Source of the DNA: Bradyrhizobium guangxiense
GTDB lineage: Bacteria; Pseudomonadota; Alphaproteobacteria; Rhizobiales; Xanthobacteraceae
Direction: 5' to 3'
Length of the DNA stretch: 64,000 nt
NCBI RefSeq assembly: GCF_004114915.1
Contig: NZ_CP022219.1
Span: forward strand, 4,494,501-4,558,500
Part shown: positions 1-8,827 of the stretch, piece after piece
Layout of the letters: each line of letters opens with the position of its first letter
How positions within the stretch are numbered: the first letter of the stretch is position 1
The notes under the pieces: generated by a model
What the model was told of the DNA's origin: nothing
Database searches by the model: none
Seen by the model: only the letters and a program-made list of their open reading frames with translations
Made by a program: the position numbers and the translations under genes

Positions 1-680
1 CCGTTCCCTAAAACGGCAATGCGGTCACATGCTGTGTAAAGGCTGTCGAGATCGTGGGTTACCATGAAAACCGTCAGCCCCAAAGTACGTTGCAGCGTCC
101 GGACCAGCTCGTCGAAATCGCCGGCGCCGATCGGATCGAGGCCCGAGGTCGGCTCGTCCAGGAACACGAGGTCCGGATCGAGCGACAGCGCGCGCGCCAG
201 TGCCACGCGCTTGATCATGCCGCCGGAGAGCTCCGACGGAAACCGCTCGGCGACCTCGGGCTTGAGGCCGACCATGGTGAGCTTGGCCATCGTGATCTCG
301 TCCATCAGCCGCTGCGAGACCCGCATATATTCGCGCATCGGAAACTGGATGTTCTGCCGCACGGTGAGCGAGGAGAACAGCGCGCCCTGCTGGAACAAGA
401 CGCCCCAGCGCCGCTCCACGTTGCGGCGCTGCGACGTGCTCGAGGAATCCAGATCGACGCCGAAGACTTCAATGCTGCCCGAGACTTTCGGCACGAGACC
501 GATGATGGTGCGCGTCAGCACCGACTTGCCCGCACCCGAGGGGCCGACGAAGCCGAGGATCTCGCCGCGCTTGACGTCGAGGTTGAGGCCGTCGAGCACG
601 CGCGTCGCGCCGAACTGCACGGTGATGTCGCGGACGCGGATGATCGGGTCTTGCATCTCGCCTTGAGCTTCTCTTGCCAT
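1..680 (-). CDS. mlaF: MlaF-type ABC transporter ATP-binding protein, cut by the window edge
   Basis: This is the cytoplasmic ATPase of an Mla-type ABC system that moves phospholipids between the outer and inner membranes. Reading from the ATG at 680, a Walker A motif (GPSGAGKS), a Q-loop (LFQQGALFSS), an ABC signature (LSGGM), a Walker B (LVFLDEPTSGLDP) and the switch histidine (VTHD) appear in order. The frame is still open at base 1, so the C-terminus lies outside the window. The start follows the mlaE stop by two bases, so the two genes are translated as a tight pair. An mlaD homologue is expected beyond the left edge, which cannot be seen here. The family call is firm. Confidence 0.9.
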   Translation of the reverse strand, partial: MAREAQGEMQDPIIRVRDITVQFGATRVLDGLNLDVKRGEILGFVGPSGAGKSVLTRTIIGLVPKVSGSIEVFGVDLDSSSTSQRRNVERRWGVLFQQGALFSSLTVRQNIQFPMREYMRVSQRLMDEITMAKLTMVGLKPEVAERFPSELSGGMIKRVALARALSLDPDLVFLDEPTSGLDPIGAGDFDELVRTLQRTLGLTVFMVTHDLDSLYTACDRIAVLGN

Positions 681-682
681 CG

Positions 683-1816
683 TCACATCCCGATCGAGGC
701 GAAGAAGATGGCGAACACGCCGTCCATGACGATCACGAAGAAGATGCCCTTCACCACCGAGGCCGTGGTGTGCTGTCCAAGCGATTCCGCGCTGCCCTGC
801 ACGGCGAGACCTTCGACGCAGGCGACGATGCCGATCACGGCGGCCATGACGGGCGCCTTGACCATGCCGACGATGAAATGGTCGATCGAGATGGCATCAC
901 GCAGGCGCAGCAGGAAGGCCTCGGGCTCGACGCCGCCATAGAGCCAGGCCACGAGCCCGCCGCCATAGAGCGCGGCCATGGCGCCGAGGAACGCCAGGAT
1001 CGGCAGCGCCAGCACCAGCGCCATCATGCGCGGCAGCACCAGCACCTCGATCGGATCGAACCCCATGGTGCGCAGCGCGTCGATCTCCTCGCGCATCTTC
1101 ATCGAGCCGAGCTCGGCGGTGTAGGCGCTGCCCGAACGCCCCGCGACCATGATCGCGACCAAGAGCACGCCGATCTCGCGCAGCACCAGCACGCCCAGCA
1201 TGTCGACGACGAAGATGTCGGCGCCGAACCTGCGGAAATGGAAGATGCCTTGCTGGGCGATGATGCAGCCGATCAGGAAGGTGATCAGCACGATGATCGG
1301 CACCGCGCGCCAGCAGACCTGCTCCATGTGATGCACGGTCGAGGTCAGGCGGAACGAGCGTGGATGGAGCAGGACGCGAAACCATGCCGCGAGCACGGCG
1401 CCAAGCATGTCGATGAGGCCCGCGATCGCCCCGCCGATACCGGCCACCGTCCGGCCGATCTGCTCCAGCATGCCGGCGATGGTGATCGGGGTGCTGTCGA
1501 CCACGGCCGTCCCCCTGACCCGCCGCACCTCGTCCACGAGGCTGGAATAATTGGCGGACAGCCCCGCGATCTGCGCCTCGACGGGCCCTTTGGTCAGGCT
1601 GCGGCGCAGCCGCTCGATCAGCCAGGCGCCGAACGTGTCGAGCTTGGCGACTTCGGAGACGTCGATGAAGATGCTTTGCGGGCTGCCGGCGAGCTTCTCT
1701 GCATCGGCCACCATCCGCTCGAGGACCGGCGCGAAGCTCGCGGTCCAGGTCCCAGTAGCGCAGAGTGCCAGCGCGTTGCCCTTGGCAATCCGTTCCAGCT
1801 TCGGATCGCTAGTCAA
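683..1816 (-). CDS. mlaE: MlaE-type ABC permease with N-terminal STAS-like domain
   Basis: This is the inner-membrane permease partner of the adjacent MlaF ATPase. The first 110 or so residues look like a soluble STAS-type domain (MlaB-like), and the remaining 260 are the MlaE permease domain with several hydrophobic segments and the typical stretch VAGRSGSAYTAELGSMK. A fused STAS-MlaE of about 370 residues is common in alphaproteobacteria. The start is a TTG at 1816; a GGGAG sequence lies upstream of it and no in-frame ATG is available nearby. The start is therefore less certain than the product. Confidence 0.88.
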   Translation of the reverse strand: MTSDPKLERIAKGNALALCATGTWTASFAPVLERMVADAEKLAGSPQSIFIDVSEVAKLDTFGAWLIERLRRSLTKGPVEAQIAGLSANYSSLVDEVRRVRGTAVVDSTPITIAGMLEQIGRTVAGIGGAIAGLIDMLGAVLAAWFRVLLHPRSFRLTSTVHHMEQVCWRAVPIIVLITFLIGCIIAQQGIFHFRRFGADIFVVDMLGVLVLREIGVLLVAIMVAGRSGSAYTAELGSMKMREEIDALRTMGFDPIEVLVLPRMMALVLALPILAFLGAMAALYGGGLVAWLYGGVEPEAFLLRLRDAISIDHFIVGMVKAPVMAAVIGIVACVEGLAVQGSAESLGQHTTASVVKGIFFVIVMDGVFAIFFASIGM

Positions 1817-1950
1817 GATGTCCGCTCCCGTGCCGGGGCGGAAATAATCAGATGGTTGCGCACGCGCCCTTACCCAGAGAAGGTATCCCCAAGTGGTTAA
1901 TGTTAGTTGCTAGAGGTAACTAGCAGGTTCAGATTTCGCCAGAGTTCAAA
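1817..1950. promoter_or_regulatory. Divergent intergenic region between mlaE and dgcA
   Basis: This 134-base gap must carry the promoters of the leftward mla genes and the rightward racemase gene. A short inverted repeat, TGCTAG-6 bases-CTAGCA at 1908-1925, lies about 25 bases before the dgcA start and could be an operator. No convincing sigma-70 boxes were assigned. Confidence 0.4.
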
Positions 1951-2946
1951 ATGACTTCCATGAAATTTGCGTCCCTGGCGACGCGAATCGAGCGCTTCCC
2001 GATCGCCGGCAGCTTCACCATCAGCCGGGGGGCCAAAACCGAGGCCGTAACTGTCGTGGCGGAGGTCAGCCGGGACGGGCTGACCGGCCGCGGCGAGTGC
2101 ATGCCCTATCCGCGCTATGGCGAGACGCCCGAGGCGACGCTCGCGGCCGTCCAGGCGATGCAGCAGGCCGTCGCGGGCGGGTTGACGCGGCAGGCCCTCC
2201 AGGCCGCCATGGCGCCCGGTGCGGCCCGCAACGCCCTGGATTGCGCCCTGATCGACCTCGAGGCCAAGGCGGCAGGCCTGCGCGCCTGGAACCTGCTCGA
2301 CCGCCCGGTGCCGGGCGAGCGCACCACCGCCTACACAATCTCGTTAGGGACGCCCGAGGCCATGGCCGCCGCGACCGCCAAGGCGGCGCACCGGCCCCTG
2401 CTCAAGATCAAGCTCGGCGGCGACGGCGATCCCGAGCGGATCGCCGCGGTCCGCAAGGCCGCGCCCGAATCCGAGCTGATCGTCGACGCCAACGAGGCCT
2501 GGACCGAGGCCAATCTCGAAACCAACCTTGCCGCCTGCGCCGCCGTCGGCGTCACCCTGGTGGAACAGCCGCTGCCGGCAGGCAGGGACGAAGCGCTGGC
2601 GCGGATCAAGCGCCCACTCGCGGTCTGCGCCGACGAGAGCGTGCATGACCGCTCGTCGCTTGCTCCGTTGCGCGACCGCTACGACGCCGTGAACATCAAG
2701 CTCGACAAGACGGGCGGCCTCACCGAGGCGCTCGCCATGGCGGACGCCGCGCAGGCGCTCGGCTTCGAGATCATGATCGGCTGCATGGTCGCGACCTCGC
2801 TGTCGATGGCGCCGGCGATGCTGGTGACGCCGCAGGCACGCTTCGTCGATCTCGACGGCCCGCTGTTGCTCGCGCGCGACCGCGACCATGGGCTGCGTTA
2901 CGACGACAGCCTGGTCTATCCGCCGGACGCCTCGCTCTGGGGCTGA
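1951..2946 (+). CDS. dgcA: Enolase-superfamily racemase (N-acetyl-D-glutamate racemase DgcA / dipeptide epimerase type)
   Basis: This is a cytoplasmic enolase-superfamily epimerase of the muconate lactonizing subgroup. The catalytic set of the L-Ala-D/L-Glu epimerase family is complete. Lys152-x-Lys154 ends the second active-site strand, the metal ligands are Asp179, Glu205 and Asp228, and Lys250 is the opposite-face base. The spacing matches the E. coli enzyme with a constant offset of three. In alphaproteobacteria this subgroup is now often named DgcA, N-acetyl-D-Glu racemase. The DgcN acetyltransferase partner was not found in the window, so the substrate (dipeptide or N-acetyl-D-Glu) stays open. 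The 3' end overlaps the converging MFS gene by 31 bases. Confidence 0.85.
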   Translation: MTSMKFASLATRIERFPIAGSFTISRGAKTEAVTVVAEVSRDGLTGRGECMPYPRYGETPEATLAAVQAMQQAVAGGLTRQALQAAMAPGAARNALDCALIDLEAKAAGLRAWNLLDRPVPGERTTAYTISLGTPEAMAAATAKAAHRPLLKIKLGGDGDPERIAAVRKAAPESELIVDANEAWTEANLETNLAACAAVGVTLVEQPLPAGRDEALARIKRPLAVCADESVHDRSSLAPLRDRYDAVNIKLDKTGGLTEALAMADAAQALGFEIMIGCMVATSLSMAPAMLVTPQARFVDLDGPLLLARDRDHGLRYDDSLVYPPDASLWG

Positions 2947-4112
2947 GCCATCAGCCGGTGCCGCGCCGACCAGATCAGAACCGCGCCGCCGGCGGCCATC
3001 GCGGCCATGACGTAATACAGGCCGTCGCCGATGCGGGCGTAGATCGCGCCTGATGCGATCGAGGTCGTGGCACCCAGGAGGCCGTTGCACGCGGCGTAAT
3101 AGCCCTGCCCTCGCGCGATCTGGTGCTGCGGCACGCGCTGCACCAGCAAGTTCATCGTGCCGACGATGGTCATGCCGAAGCTGAGGCCGTGGCCGAGCTG
3201 GACGATCGCCAGCAATGCGAGCGGCGGCTCGCTCGCGGTGAGGATCCAGCGCACCACGGCGCTGAGCCCCCCGATCGCGATCATGGTGGAGGGATGCAGC
3301 GAGAAGCGCGGCGACAGCGCGAACACGATGATCTCGGCGATCACGCCCAGCGTCCACAGGGTCGCGATCGTCAGCCCGCTGATCCCGTGGAGCTGCCAGT
3401 TGATGGCCGAGAAGGTGTAATAGGCGACGTGGCTGCCCTGGATCAGCGCCGCCGAGACGATGACGGCCCAGAAGCCGGCATCGCGCAGCAGCGCCTTGCC
3501 GGCATGCCTCTCCGTCGTCTTGCGCCTGAGATCGTCCAGCGGTTGAAGCAGCAGGCTGGCTGCGACCGCAACCACGGCCCATGCGACGATGACCCAGATC
3601 AGGTCGCGCGCGGCGATGCTGTCGACGAGATAGCCGCAGGCGAGCGAGCCGGCGGCGAAGGCCGCCGAGCCCCACAGCCGCAGCGGTCCATAATCGAGCC
3701 CGTAACGGGCGACACCGCGCAGCGCATAGGCATCGGTCAGCGGCATCGTCGGCGTCCACATCATGCAGGTCAGCGCGTAGATCAGGAACAGCGCCAGCGG
3801 CTGCTGCTGCAGGCCGACCGCCGTAAATCCGATCGCGGTGGCCAGCACCGACACCATCATGGCGGCGCGAATGGCATGGCGCTTTTCGGCAAAGGCGGTC
3901 ACTTGCGGCAGCGTGGTGAAGCGCGTGATCGCCGGCAGCGCGTTGATGAGCCCGATCCAGGCCGCATCGATGCCGATCGCCTTCAGCCATACCGGGAAGA
4001 ACGGCAGATGCGTGCCCGAGACTGCGAAGACGGCCGAATAGAACAGGGCGAGGCCGACGGCGAATCGCCGCTTTCTGGATGCAGCGATGGGGATTTGTGA
4101 TTCGGACTGCAT
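2916..4112 (-). CDS. MFS transporter, MFS_1-like / phenylpropionate-permease type
   Basis: An integral membrane transporter of about 398 residues with twelve predicted hydrophobic segments. The N-terminal region (FYSAVFAVSGTHLPFFPVWL) resembles the MFS_1-like group that includes the HcaT phenylpropionate permease and some nucleoside or sugar permeases. The ATG at 4112 directly follows a TTG that would add one residue; the ATG is preferred. The substrate cannot be predicted. The gene converges on dgcA with overlapping 3' ends, so the two are not co-transcribed. Confidence 0.8.
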   Translation of the reverse strand: MQSESQIPIAASRKRRFAVGLALFYSAVFAVSGTHLPFFPVWLKAIGIDAAWIGLINALPAITRFTTLPQVTAFAEKRHAIRAAMMVSVLATAIGFTAVGLQQQPLALFLIYALTCMMWTPTMPLTDAYALRGVARYGLDYGPLRLWGSAAFAAGSLACGYLVDSIAARDLIWVIVAWAVVAVAASLLLQPLDDLRRKTTERHAGKALLRDAGFWAVIVSAALIQGSHVAYYTFSAINWQLHGISGLTIATLWTLGVIAEIIVFALSPRFSLHPSTMIAIGGLSAVVRWILTASEPPLALLAIVQLGHGLSFGMTIVGTMNLLVQRVPQHQIARGQGYYAACNGLLGATTSIASGAIYARIGDGLYYVMAAMAAGGAVLIWSARHRLMAQPQSEASGG

Positions 4113-4187
4113 CAAACCAATTGCGATTCGGTCGATATCGTGGTGATCGTTACATTAACGCGCAGTGATTTGCGCGACGAGATTGCC

Positions 4188-5621
4188 ATGGCCAACGAAG
4201 CATTCGCCCTCTCGCCTATGTCTGCCCGCGCGGCCGAGCCGAACGAGCAGGATTACGACGCGATCCGCGAAGCCTTCATGGAGACCGCGCGCGGCCGCTG
4301 GTTCCTTGGCGAATACGCCAAGCGCAACCGCAATGCCGACACGCGCATGGTGCTCGATGCGGTCGCCAAGATCGAGGAAACCCTTGCGGCGCAGCGACAA
4401 CCCGTCGTCGAGGATCGCCTGCCCGAAGCGCTGGTCGAGATCCGCCGCGCCATCCGCGAGGCCGAGACCATCGCGCTCGCGGCCTTCGACCCCGCGGCGG
4501 TCGAAGCGAGTCTCGCACCGATCCCGCGCGGGGTGCGCATCATCAAGGAGATCTCCTGGCGCTGGCGCGAGATCGGCGCCGACGGGCGCATCTGCGACCT
4601 CATTGATTCGCAGCTCGCCTCGATCGAGGCCGCCTGCGCGCAAGTCTCGACCATCGATCCCCGCGTCGAGCTCAGGATCGCCTTCGATCTGCTGAAGGAT
4701 CGGGTCGAGCGGACCGAGGGCGGCGCAACGCCGCAGGCGGCGGCCCCGGCGCAGGAGGCGCCGTCATCCGTCGCCGAAGCGCCCGTCGAGACCGCGGTTG
4801 CGGCGATGGCCAGCGAAGCAGCCGTGGCATTTACGGAGCCGCCGCAGGACATCGCGCCAGAAGCCGCCGTGGATGCGGCCGGCGCCGCCGAAGCGTTTGC
4901 CGCTGCCGAGCCGGCGCCGGAGGGGTCCGCCACGACGGAGATTGCGGTCGAAAGCCAGATGGCTGTCGAAAGCCAAACCGCCATTCAAGACATCGCGCGC
5001 GACCAGGCCGTGCCTGAAAATGTCGCGGCGGAAGATACTGCGCCCGACGACGTCTCGTTTGAAGCGCCGGCCACCGACCCCGCCGCCTTTACGGAAGTCT
5101 CCGACCCGTTCGCGCTCGATGCGGCCGCGCAGGCCGAGGACGACGCCGTGCTCGAGGCCATCGCGCTGGAGATGGCCGCGCCCGATCCGGAGTTCGACGA
5201 GATCATTGCGCCAATCGAGATGGACGCGGCCGTTTCGGCGCCGATGGTTGCAGAGGCCACAGCGCCCGTCGCCGCCGAGCTGCCGGAGCCGATTGCGTCT
5301 CCGCCCGTCGTCGCCCCCGTCGTGGAAGAGCCCGCCGTGGAGGCGCCAATCGCGATGGACTCGCTCGCGCGCCTCACCGACGCCATCGCGGAGGCCGCCG
5401 CCGAAGTGATGGAACAGCAGGCCCCGGCGATGGCAGCCACCGCCAATTTCGCCGTGGCACCGGCCACGCCGCTGCCTACGCCCTCGCCCGTCCCAGAACC
5501 CTCGCTCGGCGCTACCATCCTCGCCAGCGGCATTCTGCAAAAGCCCCGCGCGCCGGCGAACGATCCCCTCGCCCCGATCCGCCGCATGACCCAGGCCGAG
5601 AAGATCGCGTTCTTTTCGTAA
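4188..5621 (+). CDS. Conserved protein with long Ala/Pro/Glu-rich tail, function unknown
   Basis: I do not recognise a function. The first 170 residues look folded and helical, with a well-defined stretch ETARGRWFLGEYAKRNRNAD. From about residue 180 to 440 the chain is low-complexity, rich in Ala, Pro, Glu and Val, and strongly acidic, which suggests a disordered spacer. A short basic segment closes the protein (IRRMTQAEKIAFFS). The order ordered head, acidic spacer, conserved tail suggests a scaffold or adaptor, but that is inference. The ATG at 4188 is chosen over an in-frame GTG at 4140. No signal peptide or membrane segment is evident. Confidence 0.7.
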   Translation: MANEAFALSPMSARAAEPNEQDYDAIREAFMETARGRWFLGEYAKRNRNADTRMVLDAVAKIEETLAAQRQPVVEDRLPEALVEIRRAIREAETIALAAFDPAAVEASLAPIPRGVRIIKEISWRWREIGADGRICDLIDSQLASIEAACAQVSTIDPRVELRIAFDLLKDRVERTEGGATPQAAAPAQEAPSSVAEAPVETAVAAMASEAAVAFTEPPQDIAPEAAVDAAGAAEAFAAAEPAPEGSATTEIAVESQMAVESQTAIQDIARDQAVPENVAAEDTAPDDVSFEAPATDPAAFTEVSDPFALDAAAQAEDDAVLEAIALEMAAPDPEFDEIIAPIEMDAAVSAPMVAEATAPVAAELPEPIASPPVVAPVVEEPAVEAPIAMDSLARLTDAIAEAAAEVMEQQAPAMAATANFAVAPATPLPTPSPVPEPSLGATILASGILQKPRAPANDPLAPIRRMTQAEKIAFFS

Positions 5622-5637
5622 GAGGGAGCATCGGGTC

Positions 5638-5665
5638 CCGGCTCAGCAGCGCACCGCTGAGCCGG
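5638..5665. repeat. Perfect 10-bp stem-loop in an intergenic gap
   Basis: CCGGCTCAGC, an 8-base loop and GCTGAGCCGG form a perfect hairpin just after the Ala/Pro-rich protein gene. Further partial palindromes continue to about 5740. There is no T-run, so it looks more like a mobile palindromic unit or an attenuating hairpin than a classical terminator. Confidence 0.5.
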
Positions 5666-5789
5666 ACGATGTTTCGCATCGCCGGAGAAGCGCCGCGGTG
5701 CGCTGCTGAGCGTGCACCTCAGGGTGACGGCGATCGATCCGAGCGCGCCGCTGACTTCGCGTCATTGCTGCGAGCGCCGTCCGGCATCA

Positions 5790-6149
5790 TCACCCGCAAT
5801 TCCAGATCGGCCCGATCGGCGTGCGCGTCCAGCACGGGCCATAGCTGCCGCCGTTGTAGCGGCCGCCGTTGAAGCCGGGGCGACCGAAATAGTGCCACTC
5901 GCCGTCCCAGCGGTAATATTGCGGAACCGGATCGATGTACCAGTGCCGGCGGTCGTTGCGCGCGAGGCGCCGCATCGCGTCCTTCTGCTTGTAGAGCGGA
6001 ATGCTGTTGCTCAGCGGCTGGCGATAGCCCGGCAGGAAGCCATAGCCTTTCCACACCGGCTTGGGACGCTTTTGCACGGGCTCGGCGGGCGCGACCGCGG
6101 GCAACAGAGATAGGATGATAGCAACGAATAGACACACAAGGCGGGACAT
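5790..6149 (-). CDS. Small secreted protein, function unknown
   Basis: A 119-residue protein with a clear N-terminal signal peptide (hydrophobic core LVCLFVAIILSLLPAVAPA, cleavage likely after APA near residue 22). The mature part is basic and rich in Tyr, Trp, Arg and Gly, with two cysteines only near the C-terminus or in the signal. It ends in a Gly/Asn/Arg-rich stretch (FNGGRYNGGSYGPCW). No domain is recognised. The protein is presumably periplasmic or surface exposed. The start is the only ATG that gives a complete signal peptide. Confidence 0.65.
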   Translation of the reverse strand: MSRLVCLFVAIILSLLPAVAPAEPVQKRPKPVWKGYGFLPGYRQPLSNSIPLYKQKDAMRRLARNDRRHWYIDPVPQYYRWDGEWHYFGRPGFNGGRYNGGSYGPCWTRTPIGPIWNCG

Positions 6150-6220
6150 GAATCAACGATAGACAGCCCGCTGCGGGAACGCCATTCAAATCCGGGTGCA
6201 GAGTGCGTGGCAAGGACACC

Positions 6221-6664
6221 CTAGCTGATCACGCCCTTCCGGATCAGGAAGCAGCCATAGCCCCTGCTGTCGCCGACCTGCACCACACCAAAGCCCGCCG
6301 CTGCCGCACGATAAAAATCCGGCCGCGACAGCTTGCCGGGAGCAATGGGGCCGCCGCTGGCGCGCGCGATCTCGGCCAGCACCGCGCGCTGCACGTCGGG
6401 CATGCGGTCGGGATCGTCGACCGGCGCCATCACGCGCACCGGATCGGGATCGAAATCGTCGAGCGGATAGACCGACATGATGGCCCGGACCGCCGTCTCC
6501 ATCGTCATGCCCGGCAGCTGGAGCAGGCGCTGCGACGATGTCGAGCGGGCGATGTGCGTGGCGGGGGGGTTGGCGTCGACGACCACGAGGTCGTCGCCGT
6601 GGCCCATCGAGGCGAGCAGCCAGAGCAGGTCTGGGGTCAGGATCGGATCGATCGATTTCAGCAT
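6221..6664 (-). CDS. RbsD/FucU family sugar mutarotase
   Basis: A 147-residue RbsD/FucU family protein, which interconverts sugar anomers (ribose pyranose or fucose). The family fingerprint GHGD with the presumed catalytic histidine is at residues 21-24, followed by VVVDANPPA and the C-terminal GYGCFLIRKG strand. The length matches the family (about 140). It stands alone, without a sugar transporter or kinase beside it, so its sugar cannot be inferred from context; FucU-type is slightly favoured by sequence feel. Confidence 0.8.
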   Translation of the reverse strand: MLKSIDPILTPDLLWLLASMGHGDDLVVVDANPPATHIARSTSSQRLLQLPGMTMETAVRAIMSVYPLDDFDPDPVRVMAPVDDPDRMPDVQRAVLAEIARASGGPIAPGKLSRPDFYRAAAAGFGVVQVGDSRGYGCFLIRKGVIS

Positions 6665-6829
6665 GTGACGGCGGTTCCTCCCAATCGATCGCTAACCATA
6701 GCAGGTTCCAAGCGTGATTCAGATCACGTCCGCGGCCGTGGTGACAGGGATCACGGTCCACGCGCTCGAACGCGGCCAAACTTCCTCGCAACCAATCTCG
6801 CATCGAGATCAGTGCCAGAGGAGCACGCC

Positions 6830-8647
6830 ATGTTCCGCCTAAAGCCACTTCTGATGACGGCCAGCCTCGTGGGAAGCCTGTTCGGCTTCACCTGCGGGCC
6901 CGTTTCCGCGCAAGTTGCTCCGGTCCAGCCTGCCCCCACCGCGCTGCAAGGCCCGGAGCAGCGGGTGGCCCTGGTGATCGGCAATGCGAACTACCAGAAT
7001 GCGCCGCAGCTTGCGAACCCCGACGACGATGCGCAATCGATGGCGCAATTCCTGAACTCCGCCGGCTTCGAAGTGGTCGCAGCGACCGATTTGACCCAGA
7101 ACGACATGATCCGCGTCGTTCAGGACTTCTCCGCCAAGGTCGCTTCGCGCGGCCCGAACACGGTGGCGATGGTCTATTACGCCGGCCACGGCGTGCAGCT
7201 CGCCGGTGAGAACTATCTCGTCCCCGTCGATGCGAAGGTCTCTAGCCCCACCGAGCTCGTCAACAATTCGGTGCGCCTCGTCGACGTGATGTCGACGCTC
7301 GAGACGATCCCGAGCCGCATGCGCATCGTCATCCTCGATCCCTGCCGCAACAATCCGTTCCCGCAAGTCAACGACGCCGGCCGCGGCCTTGCCATCGTCG
7401 ACGCGCCGAACGGCTCGATCGTCGGTTACTCGACCGCGCCGGGCGCCGAAGCGCTCGATGGCACGGGCGGCCACAGCCCGTACACGCAGGCCTTCCTGAA
7501 CGTCGCGCGCGAGCCCAACGTGCCGATCGAGCAGCTGTTCAAGCGCGTCCGCCTGCAGGTGAACCAGACCACCAGCGGCGCGCAGATTCCGTGGGAGAGC
7601 TCCTCGCTGACCTCGGACTTCACCTTCTTCGGTGACACCGCGGTTGCCGCGAGCCGCGCGCCGATCAAAGCGCCGATGGCTGCCAACCTGCCGAGCCGCT
7701 CGACGCGCCAGGCCTATGACTACGTCGTGTCCGAGGGACGCCCGGAGTACTATCAGGAGTTCATCCAGATGTATCCGCATGACCCGCTGTGCGACCACGT
7801 CCGCTGGCTGCTCAACAACATCCTGCTGTCGCAGGCCTGGCACAAGGCGGTGCTGGTGAACTCGCCGCTCGGCTACAAGAGCTTCTATGACAGCTATGGC
7901 AACAGCCCCTATGCGCAAGTCGCGCTGAAGCTCGAGGCGCAGCCGAAGCAGATCCCCTTGATGCAGGCGACCAAGTTCCTGGCGCCGCAGAACGTCACCC
8001 CGACCTTGAAGATCGGCAATCTCGGCCAGCCCAAATACATGCCGCTGCAGCAGGGGAATGGTGGTTCGCAGATGGGCGGCAATCTGCCAGTCGTGCAGAA
8101 GCCGGTCGACGGCAATGCCATCGGCAAGCTCGGCAATGGCGGCCAGATCGTCAACCTGCCCTCGGGCAACAACACCCAGCCGAGCCAGCAGAACGGCACA
8201 CCGCCGCAGACCCCCGGCAAGATCGTCACCCTGCCCGCGCCGACCAACACGACCAACAGCAATGGTGGAAGCGGCAAGATCGTGACCTTGCCTGTAACCA
8301 ACACCGTGCCGAACGGCAGCAATGCCAACGGCAAGCCGGGCAAGATCGTGAGCATGCCGGTGAATGTCGGCAAGGGCGGCTCGACTGTCGACGTGAAGCC
8401 GGTTCAGACGCAGGACCACCCGATTCGCATCAACAACGGCAACACCGGCATCGTGAAGCTGAACAACAACCCGGTGAACAAGGTGCAGGTCCAAAACAAC
8501 GTCCAGAACAACGTCCAGACCAATCGCCCCCAGCTCAACGCGATGCCAAACCGCATGGTCAACAGCAACAACAACTTCCGGCAGTCGATGAACCAGGCGC
8601 CGAGCATGGGCGGCGGCGGCAATCCCCGCGGCGGCTTCATGCACTAA
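6830..8647 (+). CDS. Secreted caspase-like (metacaspase-type, C14) protein with Asn-rich repeat tail
   Basis: A 605-residue exported protein. A signal peptide (residues 1-27, VSA before Gln) precedes a caspase p20-like domain at about 44-225 with the His/Cys dyad: His120 in YYAGHGVQ and Cys172 in LDPCRNNPF. A helical region to about 400 follows. The last 200 residues are low-complexity, rich in Asn, Gly, Gln and Pro, with four copies of a G-(K/Q)-I-V-x-(L/M)-P unit. The ATG at 6830 is chosen because it begins the signal peptide and follows a GAGGAG ribosome site; the frame is open far upstream. It is a likely periplasmic cysteine protease of unknown target. A second caspase-like gene lies at 55.7 kb. 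Confidence 0.82.
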   Translation: MFRLKPLLMTASLVGSLFGFTCGPVSAQVAPVQPAPTALQGPEQRVALVIGNANYQNAPQLANPDDDAQSMAQFLNSAGFEVVAATDLTQNDMIRVVQDFSAKVASRGPNTVAMVYYAGHGVQLAGENYLVPVDAKVSSPTELVNNSVRLVDVMSTLETIPSRMRIVILDPCRNNPFPQVNDAGRGLAIVDAPNGSIVGYSTAPGAEALDGTGGHSPYTQAFLNVAREPNVPIEQLFKRVRLQVNQTTSGAQIPWESSSLTSDFTFFGDTAVAASRAPIKAPMAANLPSRSTRQAYDYVVSEGRPEYYQEFIQMYPHDPLCDHVRWLLNNILLSQAWHKAVLVNSPLGYKSFYDSYGNSPYAQVALKLEAQPKQIPLMQATKFLAPQNVTPTLKIGNLGQPKYMPLQQGNGGSQMGGNLPVVQKPVDGNAIGKLGNGGQIVNLPSGNNTQPSQQNGTPPQTPGKIVTLPAPTNTTNSNGGSGKIVTLPVTNTVPNGSNANGKPGKIVSMPVNVGKGGSTVDVKPVQTQDHPIRINNGNTGIVKLNNNPVNKVQVQNNVQNNVQTNRPQLNAMPNRMVNSNNNFRQSMNQAPSMGGGGNPRGGFMH

Positions 8648-8670
8648 TCGCGGCGCGCAAAACGACAAAG

Positions 8671-8702
8671 GGGGCAGAGCGAAAACACTCTGCCCCTTCT
8701 TC
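8671..8702 (+). terminator. Rho-independent terminator after the caspase-like gene
   Basis: GGGGCAGAG, an 8-base loop and CTCTGCCCC make a 9-bp perfect stem, followed by TTCTTC. It lies 24 bases after the stop codon of the rightward caspase-like gene. Confidence 0.75.
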
Positions 8703-8718
8703 ATCCAAGCTCTTGAAC

Positions 8719-8826
8719 TTGGTCATTCCGGGATGCGCCGAGAGGCGCAGGCCCGCAATCCACTGTGCAGCAGGGTTGATGGGAAATGGATTCCGGGTTC
8801 GCGCTCGCGCGCGCCCCGGCATGACG
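8719..8826. repeat. Dispersed palindromic intergenic repeat, copy 1
   Basis: An imperfect palindromic unit that starts GGTCATTCCGGGATGCG and ends GCGCCCCGGCATGACGA. Related GTCATtccgg...ccggaATGAC units occur at 52836-52926, 57458-57538 and 62135-62281 in this window. They are found only between genes. Confidence 0.6.
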
Positions 8827-8827
8827 A

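Noticed and set aside
674..1900. Long plus-strand open frame of 408 codons over mlaE
   Set aside because: It is rich in His, Asp, Arg and Gln in a way typical of antisense frames of GC-rich genes; the minus-strand MlaE is clear.
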